Assembly: GCF_010499455.1 (NCBI RefSeq)
Contig: NZ_JAAGOH010000011.1
Location: 89,374 to 153,373 of the forward strand
Direction: 5' to 3'
DNA: 64,000 nt
From: Ideonella livida
GTDB lineage: Bacteria > Pseudomonadota > Gammaproteobacteria > Burkholderiales > Burkholderiaceae_C
Position numbers and translations under genes: made by a program
The notes under the pieces: model-generated
What the model saw: the letters and a program-made list of their open reading frames with translations, nothing else
What the model was told of the DNA's origin: nothing
The model's database searches: none
In this document: piece after piece, positions 39,030 to 46,982 of the stretch
Layout: each line of letters starts with the position of its first letter
How positions within the stretch are numbered: the first letter of the stretch is position 1

Positions 39030-39868
39030 CCCACCCGACGGCCCCGACCTTGAACCGCCGCCGCCCCCTGCTGGCCATGCTGGCGCTGGCCATGGCGCCG
39101 CTGCTGCCGGCCCAAGCGCAGGAGAAGTTCATCGTGATGGCCTCCACCACCTCCACCGAGCAGTCCGGCCTGTTCAAGCACCTGCTGCCGGCCTTCAAGG
39201 ACAAGACCGGCATCGAGGTGCGCGTGGTGGCCGTGGGCACTGGCCAGGCACTGGACACCGGCCGCCGTGGCGATGCCGACATCGTCTTCGTGCACGACAC
39301 CGCCGCCGAGGAGAAGTTCGTGGCCGAGGGTTTCGCCACCCAGCGGCGCAACGTCATGTACAACGACTTCGTGCTCGTCGGCCCGGCCGCCGATCCGGCC
39401 AAGGTCAAGGGACAGGACATCGGCACGGCGCTCGGCAAGCTGGCCGCCAGCGGCGCCAGCTTCATCTCCCGTGGCGACAAGAGCGGCACCCACGCCGCCG
39501 AGCTGCGCCTGTGGAAGAAGGTGGGCGTCGACCCCGCCGCGGCCAAGCCGGCAGGCTACAAGGAATGCGGCTGCGGCATGGGCCCGGCGCTGAACATGGG
39601 CGCCTCCACCGGCGCCTATGTGCTGACCGACCGCGGCACCTGGCTGGCCTTCAAGAACCGCGCCGACCTCACTGTCTTGGTCGAGGGCGACAAGAGCCTG
39701 TTCAACCAGTACGGCGTGATGGTGGTCAACCCCGCCAAGCATCCGCATGTGAAGGCCGACATGGCCCAGCAGTTCGCCGACTGGGTGGTGAGCCCGGGCG
39801 GCCAGGCCAGCATCGCCGCCTACAAGATCAACGGCGAGCCGCTGTTCTTCCCCAACGCCAAGCCCTGA
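39020..39868 (+). CDS. tupA: Tungstate-binding periplasmic protein TupA
   Basis: 282 residues with a signal peptide (LAMLALAMAPLLPAQAQ), then the TupA-specific anion site ASTTSTEQSGLF and the SRGDKSGTHAAELRLW motif, which distinguish high-affinity tungstate-binding TupA from ModA and WtpA. An AAGGAGA ribosome site lies 7 bases before the ATG, inside the end of tupC. A strong terminator follows the gene. Its presence next to an aor operon indicates real use of tungsten. Confidence 0.95.
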   Translation: MALTHPTAPTLNRRRPLLAMLALAMAPLLPAQAQEKFIVMASTTSTEQSGLFKHLLPAFKDKTGIEVRVVAVGTGQALDTGRRGDADIVFVHDTAAEEKFVAEGFATQRRNVMYNDFVLVGPAADPAKVKGQDIGTALGKLAASGASFISRGDKSGTHAAELRLWKKVGVDPAAAKPAGYKECGCGMGPALNMGASTGAYVLTDRGTWLAFKNRADLTVLVEGDKSLFNQYGVMVVNPAKHPHVKADMAQQFADWVVSPGGQASIAAYKINGEPLFFPNAKP

Positions 39869-39925
39869 GCACCGCCTCGGGCGCCTGAGCGCGGCGTTCT
39901 GCATCGAGAACGCCTCGCATCTCCA

Positions 39926-39977
39926 GGGCCTGGTCCGTTCCAGTTGTACCAAGCTGGAACGGACCAGGCCCTTTTTT
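39926..39977 (+). terminator. Intrinsic terminator of the tup operon
   Basis: Perfect 18-bp stem (39926-39943 with 39954-39971, loop of 10) followed by TTTTTT. The strongest terminator in the window; it separates tupBCA from the aor operon. Confidence 0.95.
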
Positions 39978-40038
39978 CGTTCCGCCGGGCAAAAGCCCCG
40001 CACTTTCCAGGGTTAGCCCCAGGTTTGCCGTGCGAAAC

Positions 40039-40060
40039 GCTATGCAGACACTTGCATAGC
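40039..40060 (+). promoter_or_regulatory. Palindromic operator upstream of the aor operon
   Basis: Arms GCTATGCA and TGCATAGC around the spacer GACACT. The core TATGCA-N6-TGCATA is identical in arms and spacing to the palindrome at 37453-37470. It lies 74 bases before the aorA ATG. Confidence 0.75.
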
Positions 40061-40134
40061 ACCCCGGGGAGGCGTCGCCTGCATTCCGGGATCCACGACC
40101 CCTTCAACCCGGACCGACTGCGAAAGACCCCGTC

Positions 40135-40611
40135 ATGCAGAAGAGCCTCCACATCAATCCGGACAAGTGCACCGGCTGCCTGCAGTGCGAAATGGCCTGC
40201 AGCTACGAGAACTACGGCGTGTTCGCCCCCGCGAAGTCACGCATCAAGGTCTTCAACTTCCATGAGACCGGGCGCAAGGTGCCCTACACCTGCACCCAGT
40301 GCGACGAGGCCTGGTGCCTGCACGCCTGCCCGGTGGAAGCCATCACGGTGGACAAGAAGACCGGCGCCAAGGTGGTCAGCGAGACCACCTGCGTGGGCTG
40401 CAAGGTCTGCACCATCTCCTGCCCCTTTGGCACGGTGAACTACATGCAGGAAACCGGCAAGGTGCAGAAGTGCGACCTGTGCGACGGCAACCCCGCCTGC
40501 GCCGAGGCCTGCCCCACCGGCGCCATCACCTACATCGACGCCAACTGGACCGGCCTCAACAAGATGGCCGCCTGGGCCGACAAGCTGGGCAACCAGCCGT
40601 CCGCCACCTGA
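40135..40611 (+). CDS. aorA: Tungsten aldehyde oxidoreductase, polyferredoxin subunit AorA
   Basis: 158 residues with 16 Cys in four cubane-type clusters: KCTGCLQCEMAC near the N-terminus, YTCTQCDEAWCLHACP, TTCVGCKVCTISCP and KCDLCDGNPACAEACP. It is the electron-transferring subunit of the AorABC type of aldehyde oxidoreductase known from Aromatoleum and relatives, linking the tungsten centre in AorB to the flavin in AorC. Cytosolic, no Tat signal. Followed after 21 bases by aorB. The closest alternative annotation would be a generic HycB/NrfC-like ferredoxin, but the gene order argues for AorA. Confidence 0.9.
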   Translation: MQKSLHINPDKCTGCLQCEMACSYENYGVFAPAKSRIKVFNFHETGRKVPYTCTQCDEAWCLHACPVEAITVDKKTGAKVVSETTCVGCKVCTISCPFGTVNYMQETGKVQKCDLCDGNPACAEACPTGAITYIDANWTGLNKMAAWADKLGNQPSAT

Positions 40612-40632
40612 ACCGACTGGGAGAACACCGCA

Positions 40633-42480
40633 ATGTCCTGGGCTGGAAAACTCCTCCGCGTCAACCTCTCCACCGGTGCCATCACGTCCGAGCCGCTGCG
40701 CATGGACTGGGCCAAGCTCTACCTGGGCTCGCGCGGCCTGGCCACCAAGTACTTCGTCGAGGAAGTCGACGCCAAGGTGGACCCGCTGTCGCCCGACAAC
40801 AAGATCATCTGGTCCACCGGCCCGCTGACCGGCACCATGGCCTCCACCGGCGGCCGCTACACCGTCGTCACCAAGGGCCCGCTCACCGGCGCCATCGCCT
40901 GCTCCAACTCGGGCGGCTACTGGGGCGCCGAGCTCAAGATGGCCGGCTGGGACATGGTCATCTTCGAGGGCAAGGCCGCCAAGCCGGTCTACCTGAGCAT
41001 TGAAGACGAGGTGGCCACCCTGAAGGATGCCTCGCACCTGTGGGGCAAGAGCGTCTGGGAAACCGAGGAAGGCCTGAAGAAGGAACACCAGGACCCGCTG
41101 GTGCGCGTGTCCTGCATCGGCCTGGCCGGTGAGAACCAGGTGCTGTACGCCGCCATCGTCAACGACCTGCACCGCGCGGCTGGCCGCTCGGGCGTGGGCG
41201 CGGTGATGGGCAGCAAGAACCTCAAGGCGGTGGTGGTGCGCGGCACCCAGGGTGTGGGCAACATCGCCAACCCCAAGGAGTTCATGAAGGTCACCTTCGA
41301 GAAGAAGAAGATCCTGCATGACAACGCCGTCACCGGTGCCGGCCTGCCCACCTATGGCACCCAGGTGCTGATGAACGTCATCAACGAGATCGGTGCGCTG
41401 CCCACCCGCAACCACCGTGACGTGCAGTTCGAAGGCGCCAAGGACATCTCGGCCGAAGCCATGGCCACGCCGCGCGCCACCGACGGCAAGAAGCACCTGG
41501 TGACCAACCAGGCCTGCTTCGGCTGCACCATCGCCTGCGGCCGCATCTCCAAGATCGACAAGTCCCACTTCACCGTCGAGAACAAGCCGCAGTACTGGGG
41601 TGCCTCGGGCGGCCTGGAGTACGAGGCGGCCTGGGCGCTGGGCGCGGCCAACGGCGTCAACGACCTGGAGGCCCTGCAGTACGCCAACGTGCTGTGCAAC
41701 GAGCAGGGCATGGACCCCATCTCCTTCGGCGCCACCATCGGCGCGGTGATGGAGCTCTACGAGATGGGCGTGCTGACCGCCGAGCAGCTGGGCATCGACG
41801 CCAAGTTCGGTGACGCCAAGGCGCTGGCCCACTTCGCCGAGATCACCGCCCGGGGCGAAGGCTTTGGCAAGGAAATTGGCCAGGGCTCGGCCCGCCTGTG
41901 CAAGAAGTACGGCCACCCCGAGCTGTCCATGAGCGTCAAGGGCCAGGAGTTCCCGGCCTACGACTCGCGCGGCGTGCAGGGCATGGGCCTGACCTACGCC
42001 ACCAGCAACCGCGGTGCCTGCCACCTGCGCAGCTACACCATCGCCTCTGAGGTGCTGGGCATCCCGGTCAAGACCGACCCGCTGACCGCCGAGGGCAAGC
42101 CTGAGCTGGTCATCGCCTTCCAGGACGCCACCGCCGCCTTCGACGCCGCCGGCATCTGCATCTTCACCAGCTTCGCCTGGGGCCTGGCCGACGTGCAGCC
42201 GCAGGTGGCCGCCGCCTGCGGCGAAGAGTTCACGCTGGAGAACCTCTCGCAGATCGGCGAGCGCATCTGGAACATGGAGCGCGACTTCAACAACCGGGCC
42301 GGCTTCACCAGCAAGGACGACACCCTGCCCAAGCGACTGCTGGAAGAACCCGCCAAGACCGGTCCGGCCAAGGGCCTGGTCAACAAGCTGCCCGAGATGC
42401 TGCCCAAGTACTACGCCCTGCGCGGCTGGAACGAGGACGGCCAGCTCAAGGACGAGACCCGTTCGCGCCTGGGCCTGTGA
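40633..42480 (+). CDS. aorB: Tungsten-containing aldehyde:ferredoxin oxidoreductase-type catalytic subunit AorB
   Basis: 615 residues of the AOR family, oxidising aldehydes to acids (or the reverse at low potential) with a tungsten bis-pyranopterin. Family motifs include GKLLRVNLSTG at the start, AGRSGVGAVMGSKNLKAV (184-201) and NRGACHLR (459-466). The [4Fe-4S] ligands are Cys295, Cys298 and Cys302 (ACFGCTIAC), with the fourth at Cys509 (GICIFTS). Start ATG follows GGGAGAA. Directly after its stop is an intrinsic terminator (42524-42549) that separates it from aorC. The tungstate importer upstream supports W rather than Mo. Aldehyde substrate unknown; the family is usually broad. Confidence 0.94.
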   Translation: MSWAGKLLRVNLSTGAITSEPLRMDWAKLYLGSRGLATKYFVEEVDAKVDPLSPDNKIIWSTGPLTGTMASTGGRYTVVTKGPLTGAIACSNSGGYWGAELKMAGWDMVIFEGKAAKPVYLSIEDEVATLKDASHLWGKSVWETEEGLKKEHQDPLVRVSCIGLAGENQVLYAAIVNDLHRAAGRSGVGAVMGSKNLKAVVVRGTQGVGNIANPKEFMKVTFEKKKILHDNAVTGAGLPTYGTQVLMNVINEIGALPTRNHRDVQFEGAKDISAEAMATPRATDGKKHLVTNQACFGCTIACGRISKIDKSHFTVENKPQYWGASGGLEYEAAWALGAANGVNDLEALQYANVLCNEQGMDPISFGATIGAVMELYEMGVLTAEQLGIDAKFGDAKALAHFAEITARGEGFGKEIGQGSARLCKKYGHPELSMSVKGQEFPAYDSRGVQGMGLTYATSNRGACHLRSYTIASEVLGIPVKTDPLTAEGKPELVIAFQDATAAFDAAGICIFTSFAWGLADVQPQVAAACGEEFTLENLSQIGERIWNMERDFNNRAGFTSKDDTLPKRLLEEPAKTGPAKGLVNKLPEMLPKYYALRGWNEDGQLKDETRSRLGL

Positions 42481-42523
42481 CGGCCGCGTGACGGGGGCAT
42501 CACCCGTCATGACCTGAGCCACG

Positions 42524-42549
42524 GGGCGGTTCTCGGAACCGCCCTTTTT
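42524..42549 (+). terminator. Intrinsic terminator inside the aor operon (aorB/aorC gap)
   Basis: Perfect 9-bp stem GGGCGGTTC/GAACCGCCC with a 3-base TCG loop and TTTTT, 44 bases past the aorB stop and 25 before the aorC start. Placement implies partial termination, so fewer aorC than aorAB transcripts. Confidence 0.85.
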
Positions 42550-42573
42550 CATCCCCCCGCACCGAAGCACCCC

Positions 42574-43917
42574 ATGAAGCACGTCATCCTCGGCGCCGGC
42601 CCGGCCGGCGTCATCGCCGCCGAAACCCTGCGCAAGCACGCCCCGAACGACGACATCCTCGTCATCGGCGACGAGCCCGAGGCGCCCTACTCGCGCATGG
42701 CCATTCCCTACCTGCTGATCGGCAAGGTGGGTGAGGAAGGGACCCACCTGCGCCACACGGCGGGGCACTTCGAGCGCCTGCGCATCGAGGTGCGCCGCGG
42801 GGTGCGCGCCACCACCGTGGACGTGGGCCGGCGCGAGATCCTGCTGTCCGACGGGCACCGCGTGCCCTTCGACAAGCTGCTGATCGCCACCGGCTCCTCG
42901 CCAGCCACGCCGCCCATTCCCGGCATCCACGGCCCTGGCGTGCACACCTGCTGGACGTTGGCCGACGCACGCAACATCCAGGCCCTGGCCAAGCCCGGCG
43001 CCAAGGTGCTGCAAATGGGCGCCGGCTTCATCGGCTGCATCATCATGGAAGCACTGCAGCAGCGCGGCGTCGAGCTCTCGGTGGTGGAGATGGGCGACCG
43101 CATGGTGCCGCGCATGATGGGTCCCACCGCCGGCGGCATGATCCGCCGCTGGTGCGAAACCAAGGGCGTGAAGGTCTACACCGGGGCCCGGGTCGAGGCC
43201 ATCGAGCGCGGCACCGCCGCCGAGCCCGGCCTGCTGGGCAAGATCGCCCAGATGGTGGGCCTGGGTCAGCAGGCCGACAACCCCAGCGGCCCGATGCGCG
43301 TCAAGCTGTCCACCGGCCAATCGCTGGAGGCCGACCTGGTCATCAGCGCCACCGGCGTGCGGCCCAACATCGGCTTCCTGGAGAACTCCGGCATCCGCTG
43401 CCTGGTGGGCGTGCTGACCGACGAGCACCTGCAGACCAACGTCGAGGGCATCTACGCCGCCGGTGACTGCGCCGAGGCCTTCGACAAGGTCAGCGGCAAG
43501 ACCATCGTCTCGGCGATCCAGCCCAACGCCGCCGAGCAGGCCCGGGTGGCGGCGCTCAACATGGCCGGCCAGAAGGCCGAGCTCAAGGGCGTCACCCAGA
43601 TCAATGTGCTCGACACCCTGGGCATGATCTCCTCGAGCTTCGGCAAATGGGACGGCGTGCCCGGCGGCCGGCAGGTGGAGCTGATCGACGAGGCCGAGGG
43701 CAAGCTGCTGAGCCTGCAGTTCGACCATGAGAAGCTGGTGGGCTGCAACTCGGTGGGCTGGATCCAGCACGTCGGGGTGATGCGCGGTCTGGTCGAGGGG
43801 GAGGTCAAGCTGGGCCCCTGGCGCGAGAAGCTGATCGCCGACCCCACACTGCTGATGGAGGCCTACCTGGCCTGCGCCCAGCAAGGCGATGTCCATGCCT
43901 TGGTGAAGGCGGCCTGA
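42574..43917 (+). CDS. aorC: Aldehyde oxidoreductase FAD subunit AorC (NAD(P)/FAD oxidoreductase)
   Basis: 447 residues of the pyridine-nucleotide disulfide oxidoreductase fold: FAD-binding ILGAGPAGVIAAE at the N-terminus, a second Rossmann motif QMGAGFIGCIIMEAL for NAD(H), and GIYAAGDCAEA near the FAD. It carries electrons between the AorAB Fe-S chain and NAD+. The CXXXXC redox disulfide of glutathione reductases is not seen, as expected for a ferredoxin-reductase-like role. Downstream of the internal terminator and followed by the moaD-like gene after 10 bases. Confidence 0.9.
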   Translation: MKHVILGAGPAGVIAAETLRKHAPNDDILVIGDEPEAPYSRMAIPYLLIGKVGEEGTHLRHTAGHFERLRIEVRRGVRATTVDVGRREILLSDGHRVPFDKLLIATGSSPATPPIPGIHGPGVHTCWTLADARNIQALAKPGAKVLQMGAGFIGCIIMEALQQRGVELSVVEMGDRMVPRMMGPTAGGMIRRWCETKGVKVYTGARVEAIERGTAAEPGLLGKIAQMVGLGQQADNPSGPMRVKLSTGQSLEADLVISATGVRPNIGFLENSGIRCLVGVLTDEHLQTNVEGIYAAGDCAEAFDKVSGKTIVSAIQPNAAEQARVAALNMAGQKAELKGVTQINVLDTLGMISSSFGKWDGVPGGRQVELIDEAEGKLLSLQFDHEKLVGCNSVGWIQHVGVMRGLVEGEVKLGPWREKLIADPTLLMEAYLACAQQGDVHALVKAA

Positions 43918-43927
43918 GGCCGGCAAC

Positions 43928-44194
43928 ATGGCGGCCACCATGCAGATCACATTCAAGCTCTACGCCAGCCTCACCGAGTACCTGCCGCCGGATCGGCGCA
44001 CCCACAACCAGATGGCCCTGGAGGTGCCCGAAGGCGCCAGCATTGCACAGGTGATCGAGCCCTTCGCCCTGCCGATGAAGCTGGTGCACCTGGTGCTGGT
44101 CAACGGCCGCTACGTGGCGCCGGAGGATCGGGCCACCCTGGCCCTGGTCGAGGGCGACACCCTGGCCATCTGGCCGCCGATCGCCGGCGGCTGA
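43928..44194 (+). CDS. MoaD/ThiS-like sulfur carrier of the aor operon
   Basis: 88 residues, beta-grasp ubiquitin-like, ending in the diagnostic GG (WPPIAGG) that is adenylylated and thiocarboxylated to donate sulfur to the pterin dithiolene. A second ATG at 43940 (MQITFKLYASLTEYLP) matches the usual MoaD start and may be the true one. MoaD-like genes recur in tungsten AOR operons and may be specific for the W-pterin. No MoaE partner is in the window. Confidence 0.85.
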   Translation: MAATMQITFKLYASLTEYLPPDRRTHNQMALEVPEGASIAQVIEPFALPMKLVHLVLVNGRYVAPEDRATLALVEGDTLAIWPPIAGG

Positions 44195-44220
44195 GTGGCC
44201 GGCGCCCCAAGGGATCGACC

Positions 44221-44532
44221 GTGTTCGACACCGCCAGCTACGGCGAATCCTTCGAGCGCGACACCGGCTGCACCGAAGCCGAATGGCTGGGCTGGCTGCC
44301 CGGGGCCTGCGGCGGCCATGGCCTGAGCCTGGGTCCTGGCCCCGGCCAGGCGCAGGTGCGCCTGGGTGCGGGGGTGCTGCACCTGCGTTGGCAGGTCCTG
44401 GCCCCGCGGCAGATCGCTCTGGTGCGGCTGCCGCGCCTGTGGGTGGTCTACCGCTTCGAGGGGGTGGAGGCCCCCGAGCGCATCGCCTTCATGAAGCGCT
44501 TTGACCTGCACATGCAGCGCGGTGGCGGCTGA
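44221..44532 (+). CDS. Uncharacterised 103-residue protein at the end of the aor operon
   Basis: GTG start with an AAGGGA ribosome site, 26 bases after the moaD-like gene and in the same direction. The translation (FDTASYGESFERDTGCTEAEWLGWL at the start; RLPRLWVVYRFEGVEAPERIAFMKRFD near the end) is soluble and looks folded, with two Cys and many Trp. No family is recognised. Position suggests a maturation or accessory factor of the aldehyde oxidoreductase, an inference from synteny only. Convergent with the DUF364 gene, 20 bases away. Confidence 0.65.
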   Translation: MFDTASYGESFERDTGCTEAEWLGWLPGACGGHGLSLGPGPGQAQVRLGAGVLHLRWQVLAPRQIALVRLPRLWVVYRFEGVEAPERIAFMKRFDLHMQRGGG

Positions 44533-44552
44533 ACCGGTCGACGCGGGTGGCC

Positions 44553-45431
44553 TCACCCCCCACGCGCCATCAGCGCCGGCCAACCTGGATAGTCCTGGGC
44601 GGTGAGCGCGAACTTGCGCGCCGCCGCCCCCAGGGCCTGGCCCGACCGCAGCGCTTGCAACGCCGCCGGCCCCTCCACCACCCAGCTGCCGCCCAGCAGG
44701 CTCACGCCACGCGCCAGCAGCGGATCGGGCGGCACCCCCACGCTGGGACCGATCAGGGCAAAGCGGCGCGCCTGACGACACGGCGCCAGCATGGCCGAGA
44801 GGGTGTGGTTGAGCAGCAGGGTGCCGGTGGCCAGCACCTGGTCACACCCGGCCAGCGCCGTCCGGTCCAGGGTGATGCGCACCCCCTCCTCCTCCCCCAC
44901 CAGCTCCGGGCGCAGCTCCACCACCACCACTTTCACTCCCCGGGCGCGCAGCCGCGGCAGCAGCGGGGCGAACCAGCCCACCATGCCCAGGGTCTCGCCG
45001 GGCTGAAGGTCTAGGTGGCCCATCGAGTCGGCGCTGGCAGGCGGCACGAAACCGGCCCGGTCAAAGACGCAGCGGGTCAGCGCATTGACCGCGGCCAACC
45101 CCAGGGCCTGGCGCCAGGGCTCAGGTGCGCACCAGCCCTGGGCCAGTGGCCAGACCTCATCCCCCGCCTGGGGCAGGCACGAGGGCTGGGCCGCCAGGGC
45201 TGCCCAGGTGGCATCCAGCAGCACATAGCTCAGGCCCAGGGTGCCGTCCTGCAGCTCCAGCGCACAGAACTCGCCACGCCGTCCACCCGGTGGTGGCGGC
45301 GGCGGCAGGTGCAGGGCCTTGACACGGGGTGGGGCCCGGCGCTCAAAGGCCGCCTGCAGCATGGCCAGCACCTCACGGGCCGGGCCCAGGTCGGCGATGG
45401 GGGGCGCTACAGGTCTGTGGGTCATGGTCAT
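44553..45431 (-). CDS. DUF4213/DUF364 putative heavy-metal-chelation protein
   Basis: 292 residues. The C-terminal half contains the DUF364 pattern: LGMVGWFAPLLPRLRARGVKVVVVEL, DQVLATGTLLLNHTLSAML and FALIGPSVGVPPDPLLARGV. The N-terminal half (VLAMLQAAFERR..., ALELQDGTLGLSYV) fits DUF4213. The family has a PLP-transferase/Rossmann-like fold and is annotated in Pfam as putative heavy-metal chelation, without a proven function. It is the last gene of the MoxR-VWA-DUF364 set (19 bases after the VWA gene), facing the aor operon. A role in tungsten cofactor handling is an attractive inference. Confidence 0.8.
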   Translation of the reverse strand: MTMTHRPVAPPIADLGPAREVLAMLQAAFERRAPPRVKALHLPPPPPPGGRRGEFCALELQDGTLGLSYVLLDATWAALAAQPSCLPQAGDEVWPLAQGWCAPEPWRQALGLAAVNALTRCVFDRAGFVPPASADSMGHLDLQPGETLGMVGWFAPLLPRLRARGVKVVVVELRPELVGEEEGVRITLDRTALAGCDQVLATGTLLLNHTLSAMLAPCRQARRFALIGPSVGVPPDPLLARGVSLLGGSWVVEGPAALQALRSGQALGAAARKFALTAQDYPGWPALMARGG

Positions 45432-45449
45432 GGACGGGCTCGCCGGTGT

Positions 45450-46982
45450 TCACGCCCTGTGGTGCCGCTGGGCGCGGCCCGACAGGGCATTGGGAAAGTA
45501 CAGCGCGGTCAGGCTCTTGCTGTGCACCGGGGAAAATCCCCCCGCCGCCGGGGCACCGGGCCGGGCGGCCCCCTGCTCGGCAGCCTCCGCATAACGGCGC
45601 CAGTCGCGTACCCAGTGGATGGCGTCGCACACCTCCAGCAGGCCCAGGGTCTCACGGTCGCCGACCAGCACGCCCTGTACCCGCAAGCCCAGGTGCTCGC
45701 GAGCGGCGTCCAGCCGGGCCAGGGTCTGCGGCACGCAGCCAAACTCGCCATCGCTCACGATCAGCAGGTCCGCGCCGCGCCAGGCGTCCTCATGCACCCG
45801 CTCGATGGCACGCTCGATGGGCGTCTGCACATCGGTGCCGCCGTCAAAGCTGCGACCCATCAGGTCCAGGAGGGCCTGCAGCCCCGCCTCGCCCTGGTCC
45901 AGGCGCTGCTCCAGCACCTCGTCAGGCCCGCCAAAGGCCAGCAGCAGGCAACCGCGGCGGGTCGCATGCGCCGCGCGCAGCGCCGCAATGACCACGGCCT
46001 TGGCCACGTTCTCCGGCGCCCCCCGCATGGAGCCGGAGGTATCCAGGCACACGATCATGGGCCCGCGCTCCAGGGCCTGCGGCCGGTCTGGCGCCGACGG
46101 GGCCTGCCGCGCCGCAGCGGGATCGGGGCGCCCCTCACACGACTGCGCCTCGGTGTCCCAGCACAAGAGACGGGCCTCGGCAAAGCGGGCACGCCAGAGC
46201 TTGCGCAGCACCGGATGGTGGAGCATCAAGGCCTGGCTGGCCAGCATGCGCTCGGGCTGTCCAGCCAGGCGGATGCCGGTGATCTCGCCCGGGGCATCGG
46301 GCAGGCGGATGACCACCGGCCGCAGCGGCACCGGCGGGCCGGCGCTGCCCGGCTGCCGTGGGGCGGGCCGGGGAGACACCTGCCCCACCGGCTCGCTGCG
46401 GCCCAGGCGCTGGATCAGGGCGGCCAGCTCCGGCATCTGGGCCAGCCAGTCGGCCGCGCGGCGTGCCGCCTGCCAAGGCCGGGCATTGAGGTGACCGCGC
46501 AGCGCGTCCCATCGCAGGTGGGCCAGGTCGCCCAGCCCTTGCAGCAGGGCCAGGTCGTCCTGCAGGCCGTGGGTCTGGTCGGTCCAGGCGGCACGGAAGT
46601 CGTCGGTCACCCGCTGCACGGCGGCCGCACGGCTCAGCGCCGGCTGCAGGTCAGGCAGGCGGTCCAGGTGCCACAGCAGGGTGCGCAAGACTTGCTGGGC
46701 CAGATCGGGCACCCCGCGGCACAGTGCCGGCAGGCCCAGCGCGGCGACCACCGCACGCAGCGACGGGCCGGCGCGCGGCGTCTCGCGTTCGCCCCAGTCG
46801 GCCTCCTCGGGCGGCAGCCGCCCGTCCACCAGCGCCTCCAGCCAGTGGCGGACATGGGCCAGACGGTCCGCGCGGTCCCCCACGGCCGCCACCAGGGCGG
46901 GCAGCCAGAGGCCACGCGGCAAGGGGGCGAGCTGGTGGTAGGGGGCATCCAGCCCGGTCGCGTCGGGCACGGGCGGGTTCAT
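45450..46982 (-). CDS. VWA-domain protein, partner of the MoxR ATPase (ViaA-like)
   Basis: 510 residues. A helical N-terminal two-thirds is followed by a von Willebrand A domain with the MIDAS motif CLDTSGSM and a downstream GGTDV (Thr ligand) and IVSDGEF. The ATG overlaps the MoxR stop (ATGA), so the two proteins are made together, the arrangement of RavA-ViaA and of CoxD-CoxE, AAA+/VWA pairs that remodel or metallate enzymes. The N-terminus contains Trp-rich helices as in ViaA. Proposed role: adaptor of an AAA+ chaperone acting on the neighbouring tungsten enzyme; unproven. Confidence 0.82.
   Translation of the reverse strand: MNPPVPDATGLDAPYHQLAPLPRGLWLPALVAAVGDRADRLAHVRHWLEALVDGRLPPEEADWGERETPRAGPSLRAVVAALGLPALCRGVPDLAQQVLRTLLWHLDRLPDLQPALSRAAAVQRVTDDFRAAWTDQTHGLQDDLALLQGLGDLAHLRWDALRGHLNARPWQAARRAADWLAQMPELAALIQRLGRSEPVGQVSPRPAPRQPGSAGPPVPLRPVVIRLPDAPGEITGIRLAGQPERMLASQALMLHHPVLRKLWRARFAEARLLCWDTEAQSCEGRPDPAAARQAPSAPDRPQALERGPMIVCLDTSGSMRGAPENVAKAVVIAALRAAHATRRGCLLLAFGGPDEVLEQRLDQGEAGLQALLDLMGRSFDGGTDVQTPIERAIERVHEDAWRGADLLIVSDGEFGCVPQTLARLDAAREHLGLRVQGVLVGDRETLGLLEVCDAIHWVRDWRRYAEAAEQGAARPGAPAAGGFSPVHSKSLTALYFPNALSGRAQRHHRA

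Noticed and set aside
40135..40611. aorA as a subunit of a formate dehydrogenase or DMSO reductase-type enzyme
   Set aside because: The gene is directly followed by an AOR-family catalytic subunit and an FAD subunit; no molybdopterin-dinucleotide enzyme is nearby.
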